DNA of 64,000 nt, taken from NCBI RefSeq assembly GCF_039962255.1, contig NZ_JAMPKY010000005.1:310001-374000 (forward strand), in the 5' to 3' direction. Below the pieces are notes generated by a model. That model had not been told where the DNA came from. It ran no database searches and saw only the letters and a program-made list of their open reading frames with translations. How positions within the stretch are numbered: position 1 is the first letter of the stretch; each line of letters opens with the position of its first letter. Below are positions 40,923 through 49,525 of the stretch, one piece after another. This stretch comes from Leptolyngbya subtilissima AS-A7 (GTDB lineage: Bacteria; Cyanobacteriota; Cyanobacteriia; Phormidesmidales; Phormidesmidaceae). The position numbers and the translations under genes were made by a program.

Positions 40923-43175
40923 GTGACCGCTGCCGTGTCTTTGAATTCTCAAACCTACCTGGGGCACAACCAGGAAGCCTATCAGGAGCTGCGACTGGCC
41001 CTGCAACTCAACCTGCGGCGGCAATTGCTGATTGCGGTGTGCGATGACCTGACTCTGCAAGAGCAATTAGCCCAGCGCCTGGAGGCTAACTTTAGCCCCC
41101 TGCCCGAGACAGTGCCCTTAGCAGCGGAGGTACGGGCGCGTCAATTCACGCTGGTGACGCTGCGGCTGAGCGGCGATCGCCCCGATTTGGTGCGCGAGGT
41201 GTTGCTGTGGCTGAAACAGGAGCGTCGGCTCCAGAGCAACTCGCCGACCACACCCGTGTTTCAAATTGTGGGTATCGACCAGCTCACCCGCCAGTCGCCT
41301 ACGGTGCAAAACCGGTTTTTGGCTTCGCTGATTCGGGTCGATGCGCTGCTGACCCAGCTCGACTGTCGACTGGTGGTGTGGGTGCCACGCCCCTGGCTGG
41401 GCAAAATTCGCCAGTCGGTGCCGGGGTTTTGGCGATCGCGCAGCGGTCTGTTTGAGTTTATGGGTGAACCCGGTGCGTCCCCCTCGACTTCGGCTGAACC
41501 AGTGGTGGCGCCAGCGCCAACGAGCCCCTCAGCTAATCCCCCCGATCTCTGGCGGGTGCTGCGGGACGATCTTTCGACCTTTGAGCAGCCTGCGCCTGCG
41601 TCAACGGATCGTACTCCTAAGGATGCGGCGGTGGCACAGCGAGAGGTGCCGCCGACCGTAGAGCTGCCAACTCTGCTCAGCCCAAATTCTCAGGCTGTAC
41701 CCGACAAGGCTCATGATCTGCCGCAGAATCCTCAGAACTACACCGTTGTAGAGCAAGGAACGTTTTCGAGTATTGTCATGCCGCCGATGGGCTCAACAGC
41801 GGCGGAGACCCTGGCAGCCTTACAGCGGGCTGAACCTATGCTGCCAACTGTTGAGCCGGTTCCTGTCCCTGTATCCAGCCCAACATCGCTGCACCCTACA
41901 GGAGATCTACAGCTCCCCCCCGATCTAGCCCAAGATGTGGAGCTGGCGAATCTATGGCGCTACATTCAGGGATTGGTTGAGCAGCAGGCGGGGCCGCTAA
42001 CTTTAGCGCGGACGTACCTAGCTCTGGGCCAGATGGGGCGCGATCGCCTCTCGGTCGAAGCCCCTGCCGCCAGCGTGCTGGACTTTGCGACGGCAGTGTA
42101 CGACCGGGCGATCGCCGGTTTGCCCGAGGGCAGTACTGACTGGTGCGATGCCCTCAACGACCTAGCCAGCCTCTACTGGCTCCAGGGTCAACAAGAGAGC
42201 ACCCCTGACCCCGCCCCTTGGCTGCGCCGCAGCGTCAGCACCTACGAAAAAGCCCTCCAGGGCGGCGCCAAAGCGATCCCCGCCGACACCTTGGGGCGCA
42301 TCTACGGCAACCTGGGCACTGTCTATGGGCTACTGGCGAACCTGGACGATCCAGCCCCCTGTCTAGAAAAGGCGGTGGCGGCGTATCAGCAGGCTTTAGT
42401 ACACAGCCCGGCGGCGCGATCGCCCATCGACTACGCCAATCTGCAAAACAGCTTGGGGGCGATTCACTGGCGGCTGTCCCAATATGAGCAGCCTCAGCAC
42501 CATCTGGCCCAGGCCATTGCCGCCTACGGTGAAGCTCTGGCCCACCGCACTGCCCAAGATGCGCTGCTGGAATATGCCATGGTGCAAAACAACCTGGGCA
42601 TTGCCTACTGGAGTTTGGCCCAGCACCAACAGCCGGTATTTTTGCTCGAACGGGCGATCGCTGCCTACCAGGCCGCCCTCAAACACCGCACCGTGGCCGT
42701 TTCCCCGGCTGGCTGTGCGGCCACCGCCAATAACTTGGGCACTGCCTACTGGGATCTGGCGCAGCAGGCGGCTGTGGCAGGCGAACGGCGCATTGCTACC
42801 CTGCAACAAGCCGTTGCCGCCTACGAAACCGCTCTGGCCGCCGCCCAAATTGCCCTGCAAGAAACGCCACCCCCTGCCCTTGGTTTTGACCTATGGGCCA
42901 CCTGTCACAGCGCCGGCGTGGTTCACGATCAGCTGGCTCAAGCGCTGCCAGAAACTCAGTCTGAAGCCCGTCAGCACCATCTAGAAACGGCCCTCAGCCA
43001 ATACCTGCTGACCTACCAAGGCTGGTACGACAATCCCCAGCAAATGGAAGTACTGATCACAGCCCTGGTCTACAACGCCCACCTCAACTTTGAAATCCTC
43101 GGCATCCCCGGTCAGCAGGCGGTGCTCTCTAAGCTGCCGGGGGAGCTGTTGGCTCAGGTGTTGCGGCGGCTGTAG
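40923..43175 (+). CDS. TPR protein with degenerate NTPase-like N-terminal domain
   Basis: A 750-residue protein with a GTG start. Residues 20-180 resemble a P-loop NTPase core: LRRQLLIAVCDDLTLQEQLA in the place of strand 1 and Walker A but without the GxxxxGK[ST] motif, VFQIVGIDQLTRQ in the place of Walker B, and LVVWVPRPWLGKIRQSVPGF then RSGLFEF. A long Pro/Ser/Ala linker covers 180-335. Residues 340-700 are tetratricopeptide repeats, each beginning like YGNLGTVYGLLANLDDPAPC, LQNSLGAIHWRLSQYEQPQH or VQNNLGIAYWSLAQHQQPVF. It should be a protein-interaction platform. Similar cyanobacterial proteins exist; none that I know has a defined role. Confidence 0.85.
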   Translation: MTAAVSLNSQTYLGHNQEAYQELRLALQLNLRRQLLIAVCDDLTLQEQLAQRLEANFSPLPETVPLAAEVRARQFTLVTLRLSGDRPDLVREVLLWLKQERRLQSNSPTTPVFQIVGIDQLTRQSPTVQNRFLASLIRVDALLTQLDCRLVVWVPRPWLGKIRQSVPGFWRSRSGLFEFMGEPGASPSTSAEPVVAPAPTSPSANPPDLWRVLRDDLSTFEQPAPASTDRTPKDAAVAQREVPPTVELPTLLSPNSQAVPDKAHDLPQNPQNYTVVEQGTFSSIVMPPMGSTAAETLAALQRAEPMLPTVEPVPVPVSSPTSLHPTGDLQLPPDLAQDVELANLWRYIQGLVEQQAGPLTLARTYLALGQMGRDRLSVEAPAASVLDFATAVYDRAIAGLPEGSTDWCDALNDLASLYWLQGQQESTPDPAPWLRRSVSTYEKALQGGAKAIPADTLGRIYGNLGTVYGLLANLDDPAPCLEKAVAAYQQALVHSPAARSPIDYANLQNSLGAIHWRLSQYEQPQHHLAQAIAAYGEALAHRTAQDALLEYAMVQNNLGIAYWSLAQHQQPVFLLERAIAAYQAALKHRTVAVSPAGCAATANNLGTAYWDLAQQAAVAGERRIATLQQAVAAYETALAAAQIALQETPPPALGFDLWATCHSAGVVHDQLAQALPETQSEARQHHLETALSQYLLTYQGWYDNPQQMEVLITALVYNAHLNFEILGIPGQQAVLSKLPGELLAQVLRRL

Positions 43176-43193
43176 GAGTGGGGATGGGTAGTT

Positions 43194-43220
43194 GAGTAGG
43201 TGGGTGGATGGGTGGATGGG
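43194..43220. repeat. G-rich heptamer-like repeat, inverted copy
   Basis: GGTGGAT-type units at 43194-43220. The first 23 bases are the exact reverse complement of 16299-16321. It is a dispersed intergenic repeat just after the TPR gene. Confidence 0.6.
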
Positions 43221-43375
43221 TACAAACTCTAAGACCCAAAGCCAAGCACCCAAATCGTTAAGAACCGTCGCACTCGCCTTCTCAAGGGCAAACCCTTGCA
43301 GGACAATGAAAGGCGTACTTAACGGTTTGCAACATCCCGCTAGAGCAGGGCTCCTGCCGGGCTAAAGGAATAACT

Positions 43376-43966
43376 ATGGCCTACTACTGGTTCAAAGCGT
43401 TTCACATTGTCGGCGTGGTGGTGTGGTTCGCCGGGTTGTTTTACTTGGTGCGCCTGTTTATTTACCACGTCGAAGCCGAGGCCGAGCCAGAACCGGCCCG
43501 CAGCATTCTCAAGAACCAGTACACCATTATGGAAAAGCGCCTCTACGGCATCATTACCACCCCCGGCATGGTGGTTGCGGTTGCTATGGCTGTGGGGTTA
43601 CTGGTGCTGATGCCTGAATACCTCAAGGATGGCTGGATGCACGCCAAGCTGGGGCTGGTGGCGGTGCTGCTGGCCTATCACCACTACTGCGCTCGGCTGA
43701 TGCGTCAGCTGCACCGAGGCGAATGCAAGTGGTCGGGGCAACAGCTGCGGGCGCTCAACGAAGCCCCTACTCTGCTGCTGGTGGCGATCGTCATGCTAGT
43801 GATCTTTAAGAACAACTTCCCCACGGGGGCAACCACCTGGTTGATGGTGGGGCTGGTGGTGTTCATGGCTGCCACCATTCAGCTCTACGCCCGCAAGCGA
43901 CGGCTAGATAAGGAAAAAGCTGCCCTCGATGCGATTCCTGAACCCCAAGCTTTGCAGAACTCCTGA
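43376..43966 (+). CDS. hemJ: Protoporphyrinogen IX oxidase, HemJ type
   Basis: A 196-residue membrane protein with four to five helices that oxidises protoporphyrinogen IX to protoporphyrin IX, the step before the haem/chlorophyll branch. The family N-terminus is AYYWFKAFHIVGVVVWFAGL with the conserved His10, and LFYLVRLFIYH, YTIMEKRLYGIITTPGMVV and LLAYHHYCARLMRQLHRGEC follow. AAGGA precedes the ATG. HemJ is the common form in cyanobacteria that lack HemG/HemY. It stands near other single genes, not in a tetrapyrrole operon. Confidence 0.95.
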   Translation: MAYYWFKAFHIVGVVVWFAGLFYLVRLFIYHVEAEAEPEPARSILKNQYTIMEKRLYGIITTPGMVVAVAMAVGLLVLMPEYLKDGWMHAKLGLVAVLLAYHHYCARLMRQLHRGECKWSGQQLRALNEAPTLLLVAIVMLVIFKNNFPTGATTWLMVGLVVFMAATIQLYARKRRLDKEKAALDAIPEPQALQNS

Positions 43967-44020
43967 GTTGGTGTCCCACCCGAGCAGGCGAACTTTGGCT
44001 GACAGACCACAGGAGGAGCA

Positions 44021-44626
44021 ATGAGCTTACCGGGGACGCTGATCTACGGTGGATTCTGCTTTTCGATCATCGGTATAGTGTGGCTATCATCGTCCCAGGA
44101 CATCGCTGACCACGCTCAGGAGGTAGCGCAATTGCGAGTAGCCACTGCCAATACCCTCAATGAGCAGGGCACTCGCGTGTTGCTAGAGGGCCGCGTGGGC
44201 GATCGCATGGCCTTTAGCGATCGCCCGCCCCTGGTTGCCTATAACGAATATCATTGGGGCGGTTAGAAGGGCACCTACTCCCCTACCCTTTGGGTACAAA
44301 TTCCAGGGAAAAAAGTTGAGGTGACGGCGGGATATCAAATGCGATCTACGCCTTCTCGGGCAGATGGAGGTATCAATCGCAGCTATGGAGGCTTTGAAGT
44401 TAACGATCCCGTTTTGGTATTGGGCACCTTGAGCGCCGCTGGCGATCGCCCCGTAGTAAGCGAGGCGGAGATCGCATTTGAGACTAAAGAGGCTTATGTA
44501 GTGTCGGTAGAACGTGAGAGCCAGCAGCACCGCTGGTATAGCCTGTTTTGGCTCGTCTTGGGTGGCTTGATGACCCTGGGGGCAGGGGTGACGGCCCACG
44601 GGTCTAGGCGGCGCAGTCCTTTCTGA
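44021..44626 (+). pseudogene. GIDE-domain gene copy interrupted by an in-frame stop
   Basis: Translation starts MSLPGTLIYGGFCFSIIGIV after a GGAGGAGC ribosome site and stops at TAG 44264-44266 after NEYHWGG. The same reading frame then continues without another stop to 44626 with SPTLWVQIPGKKVEVTAGYQ and YGGFEVNDPVLVLGTLSAAG. The whole frame aligns with the intact neighbour at 44645, except that eight codons are missing around the stop. So this is one ancestral gene with an internal 24-base deletion and a nonsense codon. It could express a short N-terminal peptide or be read through, but is most simply a decaying tandem duplicate. Confidence 0.82.
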
Positions 44627-44644
44627 CTTTCCGTGGGAGGAGCG

Positions 44645-45301
44645 ATGGGCAAATGGGATCGCTGGTTGGTGCCGGGGGTGTTGGCCGCCGTAGGCGTTCC
44701 CTTTCTGATTACTGGGGGAGTGCTTTGGGCCGTGGTGCCCAGATCGGTTGCCAACCATGCCAAGGAGGTGGCGCGGCTGCCCGTAGCCACGGCGGCGACC
44801 CTCAACGAGCGCGGTGCCCCGGTGCTGCTAGAAGGCCGTGTGGACGATCGCAACCCCATCAGCGATCGCCCGCCCCTGGTGGCCTACAACGAATACCATC
44901 GGGTGCGCCGCGACGACGAGTGGAAATGGGAGTACGAGCGCAGCTACAACCCCACGCTCTGGGTACAGATTCCAGGGAAAGAGGTGGAGATCGAGGCCGG
45001 CTATAGTCTGCAATCGACGACTTCTCAGGTGCAAGAGGGGCGCAATCGCAGTTATGAAGGCTTTGAGGTCAACGATCCAGTTTTGGTGTTGGGCACTTTG
45101 AGCGTCGCGGGCGATCGCCCCGTAGTCGTCGAAGCCAAGATCGGATATGAGACCAAAGCGGCCTACCTGGCATCCCTAGAGCAAGACCAGGCGACTGCTC
45201 GCTGGTTGGGTCTGCTGTTTTTAGTTTTGGGCAGTCTGCTGACCGTGGGGGCCGGGCTGGCTGTTTACTTGATCTGGCGTCGAATTGGCCGCGATCGCTA
45301 G
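44645..45301 (+). CDS. GIDE-like membrane protein (intact tandem copy)
   Basis: A 218-residue protein with terminal helices (WLVPGVLAAVGVPFLITGGV and LGLLFLVLGSLLTVGAGLAV). Between them is the beta-rich GIDE-like part: NERGAPVLLEGRVDDRNPIS, RPPLVAYNEYHRVRR, TLWVQIPGKEVEIEAGYSLQ, YEGFEVNDPVLVLGTLSVAG. ATG 44645 is preceded by GGGAGGAGC, the same leader as the broken copy upstream; GTG at 44633 is less likely. It is shorter and clearly diverged from the GIDE gene at 34736. No RING domain is present. It is the first intact gene of a co-oriented run with the LRR-kinase and the TIR gene. Confidence 0.78.
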   Translation: MGKWDRWLVPGVLAAVGVPFLITGGVLWAVVPRSVANHAKEVARLPVATAATLNERGAPVLLEGRVDDRNPISDRPPLVAYNEYHRVRRDDEWKWEYERSYNPTLWVQIPGKEVEIEAGYSLQSTTSQVQEGRNRSYEGFEVNDPVLVLGTLSVAGDRPVVVEAKIGYETKAAYLASLEQDQATARWLGLLFLVLGSLLTVGAGLAVYLIWRRIGRDR

Positions 45302-45435
45302 GGCACTGCCTCCAGCTTGGAGCTACTCAGTTCGTCTAATCGCCAACCTCGGCAATAAACTACACCAAATTTTCATACGTGAAACTTTGGAGAAATGCCA
45401 CATTAGGCGTGGACACTCGATCCGAGGCTACACTG

Positions 45436-46764
45436 ATGCACAATCTGGAAATGCGGCGACCCCTGAGTGTCGGCCCCGAACCGTTGCATTTGCGCCCCGG
45501 CACTCGTCGGCTCAACCTGGCGGCAGGGCTCACGACCTTTCCAGAAGAGATTCTTGAGCTGTCAGACAGCCTCGAAGTGCTCGACCTATCGAACAACGCC
45601 CTGACTACCCTGCCCGACAGCTTTGCCCAGCTGCGCAATCTGCGAGTGGCATTCTTTAGCAACAACGCCTTTGAGGTGTTGCCCGAGGTGCTGGCCCACT
45701 GTCCCAAGCTGTCGATGATTGGGTTTAAGGCCAACCAAATCACCACCGTGCCCGCTGGGGCGCTATCCCAAGCCACCCGCTGGCTGATCTTGACCGACAA
45801 CCGCATCGAGTCGCTGCCTGAGTCCATTGGCCAGCTCAACAGGCTGCAAAAGCTGATGCTGGCCGGGAACCAGCTGCGGGCTTTGCCAAAGAGTCTAGCC
45901 AACTGCCAAAATTTAGAGCTAGTGCGCCTCGCCGCCAACCAGCTCGAGGCCTTGCCCCCTCAGCTGCTCACTTTGCCCCGCCTAAGCTGGCTGGCCTACG
46001 CCGGCAACCCTCTCTGTCAGGGCTGGGGCAGTGAACCCCTGCCACTACCCCAAATCCCTTGGGATGACCTAACGGTGGGCGATGTCCTCGGGGAGGGAGC
46101 CTCCGGCGTAATTTCGCGCGGCACCTGGCGGCAGGGTCAGGACGAAATGCCCGTTGCCCTCAAGCTGTTTAAAGGCGCGATCACCAGCGACGGTCTGCCC
46201 GAAGACGAAATGCGGGCCTGCTTGGCGGCGGGGGCACATCCCAACTTGGTTGCTCCCCTAGGGCAAATTGTCGCCCATCCCGAGCAGAACCATGGGCTGG
46301 TGCTGCCGCTGGTTGACCCCAGCTACCAGGTGATGGGCGGACCTCCTAGCCTAGAGAGCTGTACCCGCGATACCTATCCTCCAGAGGCTACTTTTTCCTT
46401 GGAGGCAGCTATAGGCATTGCGGTTGGGGTAGCCGCTGCCGCCGCTCACCTGCATCGGCGCGGCATTCTCCACGGCGACCTGTATCCTCACAACACCCTG
46501 GTTACCGAGGCAGGAGACGCCCGCTTGAGCGACTTTGGGGCGGCCAGCTTTTACGATCGGGCAGGGCAGGCCGCTCTGGCCCTTGAGCGTTTAGAGGTAC
46601 GAGCCTTTGGCTGTCTGCTGGAGGATTTGCTCGATCGCTGCCCCGCCTCTTCTGAGACAGCGCTGCGACTGCGCCAGCTACAGTTTGCCTGCATGCAGCC
46701 TGAGGTGCTGGCTCGCCCAGCCTTTGAGGACGTGCTAGATGAGCTGGTGGCCTTGGCTGCCTGA
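45436..46764 (+). CDS. Leucine-rich-repeat protein kinase
   Basis: About 442 residues in two parts. Residues 20-192 are leucine-rich repeats (LEVLDLSNNALTTLPDSFAQ, LSMIGFKANQITTVPAGALS, LQKLMLAGNQLRALPKSLAN). Residues 210-440 are a protein kinase: Gly-rich loop GEGASGV (219-225), the ATP-binding Lys243 in VALKLF, catalytic loop HGDLYPHN (346-353) and DFG (366-368). In the catalytic loop Arg of HRD is Gly and the usual Lys is Tyr, as in some atypical bacterial kinases, so activity is likely but not certain. An earlier GTG at 45379 is the alternative start. The target is unknown. It is followed 243 bases later by a TIR gene. Confidence 0.88.
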   Translation: MHNLEMRRPLSVGPEPLHLRPGTRRLNLAAGLTTFPEEILELSDSLEVLDLSNNALTTLPDSFAQLRNLRVAFFSNNAFEVLPEVLAHCPKLSMIGFKANQITTVPAGALSQATRWLILTDNRIESLPESIGQLNRLQKLMLAGNQLRALPKSLANCQNLELVRLAANQLEALPPQLLTLPRLSWLAYAGNPLCQGWGSEPLPLPQIPWDDLTVGDVLGEGASGVISRGTWRQGQDEMPVALKLFKGAITSDGLPEDEMRACLAAGAHPNLVAPLGQIVAHPEQNHGLVLPLVDPSYQVMGGPPSLESCTRDTYPPEATFSLEAAIGIAVGVAAAAAHLHRRGILHGDLYPHNTLVTEAGDARLSDFGAASFYDRAGQAALALERLEVRAFGCLLEDLLDRCPASSETALRLRQLQFACMQPEVLARPAFEDVLDELVALAA

Positions 46765-47007
46765 GGCCGTTCTTGAGCAGAGGCGCAGCCCTTCAATGAG
46801 CACAGTCCCAAGCCCTGGCCTAACCTTGAACTTGATTAGGAGACGGTGCAGATTCAGTAGGCAGGTGTATCCGAGGATAGCAAGCCAATTTAAAAAATTG
46901 GGTATTCTCAAGGCGCGGGCAGTTGGAGCAGCAACCCCAGGCAACGCATGGCTCATTGGCCAGTCTGGGCACAGGGTTTGAGTGCATTGCAAGCATAGGT
47001 ATAGCTT

Positions 47008-47751
47008 TTGAACAACGCCAATGTTGCTGGCCATCGCCAGTCTGCCACTGACCCAACGGCTCAGGTATTTTTAGCCTACGCGGCCGAAGACGGTTGCCGC
47101 GCCCCTGGGGAAGCGATCGCCGGGCCAGGGGGAGCCGAGGTGGTAGAGGAATTGCGCCAGCTGCTGACCCAGGCTCAGATTACTTACCGGCAATGCCCCT
47201 GTCCCTGGCCTGCTGACGCTGACCCTGAGGCGATCATCTCGCGGGCGGCCGAGGCCTGCGACAACTATGTGCTGGTGCTGTCGCCCTACACCCTGGCCGA
47301 TGTTTTTTGTCTACAGGGGCTGCTGTTTGCCCTCAGCCTGAACAAACGCATTGTGCCGGTGCTGATTGAAACTGTCTCTGCCCATCACCTGCCTGAGCCC
47401 TTGCAAACCCTTGAGACTGTCGATTTGCGAGACAGGTCGGCACCCTTGGCACAGACTGACGGGGGCCGTCAGCTTTTGCAGACTCTGCACCACGCTGCTG
47501 ATTACCATCATGCCCACACCCGACTTTTGTTGAGAGCTTTGGAATGGGAACGACAGCAGCGCCACCCAGATCTACTGCTTCAGGGTGACGAGCTAGATCA
47601 ATACCAGCGCTGGCTGGTGCAGGCTAACGGGCGATCGCACCATCGACCCATTCAGCTGCAAGCCCTATATGTTGCTGAAAGCGCCCGCCACCAGACCAGC
47701 CAGGGTAGTGCCGTAGCTCTAGGCATGGGCTGGATCCGGCGCTGGCTTTAG
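47008..47751 (+). CDS. TIR-domain protein lacking the usual catalytic glutamate
   Basis: A 247-residue soluble protein with a TTG start. The TIR fold spans about 18-160: VFLAYAAEDG (strand A), ISRAAEACDNYVLVLSPYTL (strand C/D) and NKRIVPVLIE (strand D). In active TIR NADases a Cys-x-x-Glu motif follows the serine of 'SP'; here it reads CLQG (Cys101, Gly104), so the catalytic Glu is absent. Residues 165-230 (HTRLLLRALEWERQQRHPDL, LLQGDELDQYQRWL, ALYVAES) match the linker that joins TIR to WD40/STAND parts in large cyanobacterial proteins, but nothing follows it here. It ends 5 bases from the convergent permease gene. A non-enzymatic adaptor role is inference. Confidence 0.82.
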   Translation: MNNANVAGHRQSATDPTAQVFLAYAAEDGCRAPGEAIAGPGGAEVVEELRQLLTQAQITYRQCPCPWPADADPEAIISRAAEACDNYVLVLSPYTLADVFCLQGLLFALSLNKRIVPVLIETVSAHHLPEPLQTLETVDLRDRSAPLAQTDGGRQLLQTLHHAADYHHAHTRLLLRALEWERQQRHPDLLLQGDELDQYQRWLVQANGRSHHRPIQLQALYVAESARHQTSQGSAVALGMGWIRRWL

Positions 47752-47756
47752 CTGAC

Positions 47757-48539
47757 CTAGCTCGATGCGCTGGTGTAAAAGCGCAGGGCAAACCGCCAAA
47801 ACCGATTTGCCACCACCATGAGCACCGTCGCCAGCAGCGCCGAAGCCAACAGCCAGCCGCGCCCGCCCTGGTTGAGCATGGTCTGGGCCGGTACGGTGGT
47901 CAAAAACGCCACCGGCACCACAAAGGTAAAAAACGCTCGGTAGGCCACCGGGTAGGCTGCGATCGGGAATCGCCCCGCCTCTAGCAGTCCCCGCAGTACC
48001 TCGGTGACGTTGTAGATTTTGACAAACCAAATGCTGGTGGCCCCCAGCATAAACCACAGACTGTAGAGGGTCAGCGCCCCAAACAGCAGGGGCAAGATGG
48101 CCAGGGCATAGTCGGCCCAGCCCAGGCCTAGGCGCGTGCCGCCGTAGCCAATCATCACTAGGCCAAATAGCACGTCGGGCAGGCCCCAGGGCGAGACCAC
48201 CCGGGTTGAGAGCCAAAACTGCGAGCTGATCGGCTTAAGCAGCACAAAGTCGAGGGTGCCCTGCTGCACCTGGCTAACGATTTTGTTGAGGTTGGGAATG
48301 AGCACCGTGGCGGCAAAGCCTTGCAGCACGGTAAACAGCCCCAGCACCAGCAAGGCGGCTTCCCAGCTCCATCCGGCAAACTCGTAGCCGGTGCGATAAA
48401 ACAAAAACAGGCCAAATAAGCTGCCCACCAGCCCGCCCAGGCTGATTAGAGCGGTGACCAAAAAGTTGAGGCGATACTCTAGCTCGGCGGCGATCGCCGT
48501 GCCCCAAAACAGCCGCAGCACCTTCCAATAGCGCTCCAT
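47757..48539 (-). CDS. ABC-2 type permease, second of a pair
   Basis: About 260 residues with six helices, starting at MERYWKVLRLFWGTAIAAEL. The segment LVTALISLGGLVGSLFGLFL, the loop IVSQVQQGTLDFVLLKPISS and the late FVVPVAFLTTVPAQTML belong to the ABC-2 group that is encoded in tandem pairs (DUF990-type). The start overlaps the preceding gene's stop by one base (TAATG), which shows translational coupling. A longer frame to 48602 lies wholly inside the upstream gene and is not used. No ATPase is nearby, so the export partner is unknown. Confidence 0.88.
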   Translation of the reverse strand: MERYWKVLRLFWGTAIAAELEYRLNFLVTALISLGGLVGSLFGLFLFYRTGYEFAGWSWEAALLVLGLFTVLQGFAATVLIPNLNKIVSQVQQGTLDFVLLKPISSQFWLSTRVVSPWGLPDVLFGLVMIGYGGTRLGLGWADYALAILPLLFGALTLYSLWFMLGATSIWFVKIYNVTEVLRGLLEAGRFPIAAYPVAYRAFFTFVVPVAFLTTVPAQTMLNQGGRGWLLASALLATVLMVVANRFWRFALRFYTSASS

Positions 48540-49327
48540 TAGGCCCCCATGCCAGAATATTGCTTCAGCCCCTGCCGCCACAGCCAGCGGTTGAGCCCCC
48601 AAAACAGCGCCGACCAGAGCACCATCGCCGCAAACCCTTGGGCCACATGCTCCGGGCGGTTAATTAAAATACTGGCCGGAAAATAAATTAGGTACGGAAA
48701 GGGCGTCCACAGCACCACTTCGCGCACCGCGTCGGGAAAGAGGGAGAGAGGGGCAATCATGCCTGACAGGAAGGTGTAGAGCAAAAACCAAAACTGCTCT
48801 AGGGCGCTGGCCCGCTCCGTCCAAAATGCTGCCAGGGCAAAGGTGTACTGCATGAGAAACCGCAGGCAAAAGGCCAGGGCGATCGCCAGCAACCCCAGCA
48901 GCAGATTGCCCAAACTAGGCAGCCAGGCTGCGTAGGGGTAGAGCAGCAAAAAGAACCCCACCAGCAAAAAGGCAAAGGGCAGCCGGGCAAAGCGTTCCGA
49001 CACGTGACCAAAAAAGTGCCGCCAGGCCGGGTCGATGGGCTGCAACAGGTAGGGCGACAGCCGCCCTTCCACCACCTCCCGCTCAAATTCCCAGATTACC
49101 CAGACCACGGTGAACTGCCGGACCAAGAACACTGCCAAGAAATATTGCACCAGCTCGGTTGGGCTGAGGTCGAATTGGTTGCCTTGGGCCGCTTCGACCC
49201 ATAGGCCCATGAGAATCAGCGGAAAGGTGCCAGACAGCACCCAAAACACTAGCTCAGCCCGGTATTCCACCATATAGGCGTAGTACACCGACAGCATGAC
49301 GCGGGAAATTTTTAGTGCTTGTTTCAC
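48539..49327 (-). CDS. ABC-2 type permease, first of a pair
   Basis: A 262-residue protein with six helices. MKQALKISRVMLSVYYAYMV, the conserved cytosolic segment FEREVVEGRLSPYLLQPIDP, and the late FLSGMIAPLSLFPDAVREVV followed by PFPYLIYFPASI mark the ABC-2/DUF990 type. It is co-transcribed with and coupled to the second permease. In other bacteria such pairs are normally next to a NatA-like ATPase; its absence here suggests the ATPase is encoded elsewhere or shared. The substrate is unknown. Confidence 0.88.
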   Translation of the reverse strand: MKQALKISRVMLSVYYAYMVEYRAELVFWVLSGTFPLILMGLWVEAAQGNQFDLSPTELVQYFLAVFLVRQFTVVWVIWEFEREVVEGRLSPYLLQPIDPAWRHFFGHVSERFARLPFAFLLVGFFLLLYPYAAWLPSLGNLLLGLLAIALAFCLRFLMQYTFALAAFWTERASALEQFWFLLYTFLSGMIAPLSLFPDAVREVVLWTPFPYLIYFPASILINRPEHVAQGFAAMVLWSALFWGLNRWLWRQGLKQYSGMGA

Positions 49328-49525
49328 CTGGGGCTCCTCGTTAGCCTTCTCATACTAGGATGCTACCGCTGGTTGGAGGGCTGAGGTGCGACGGTCTGTC
49401 GATGGGCAGATATTTTCCAAAGTTTGATGTTTTCTGCGGGTAGCTTTAACTTTTTGCCCAGAAGAAAAGATATGCTTGGAATTGTATTCGGTAACTTTAG
49501 ATACAGAATTTTTGGAGTGTTCGCT

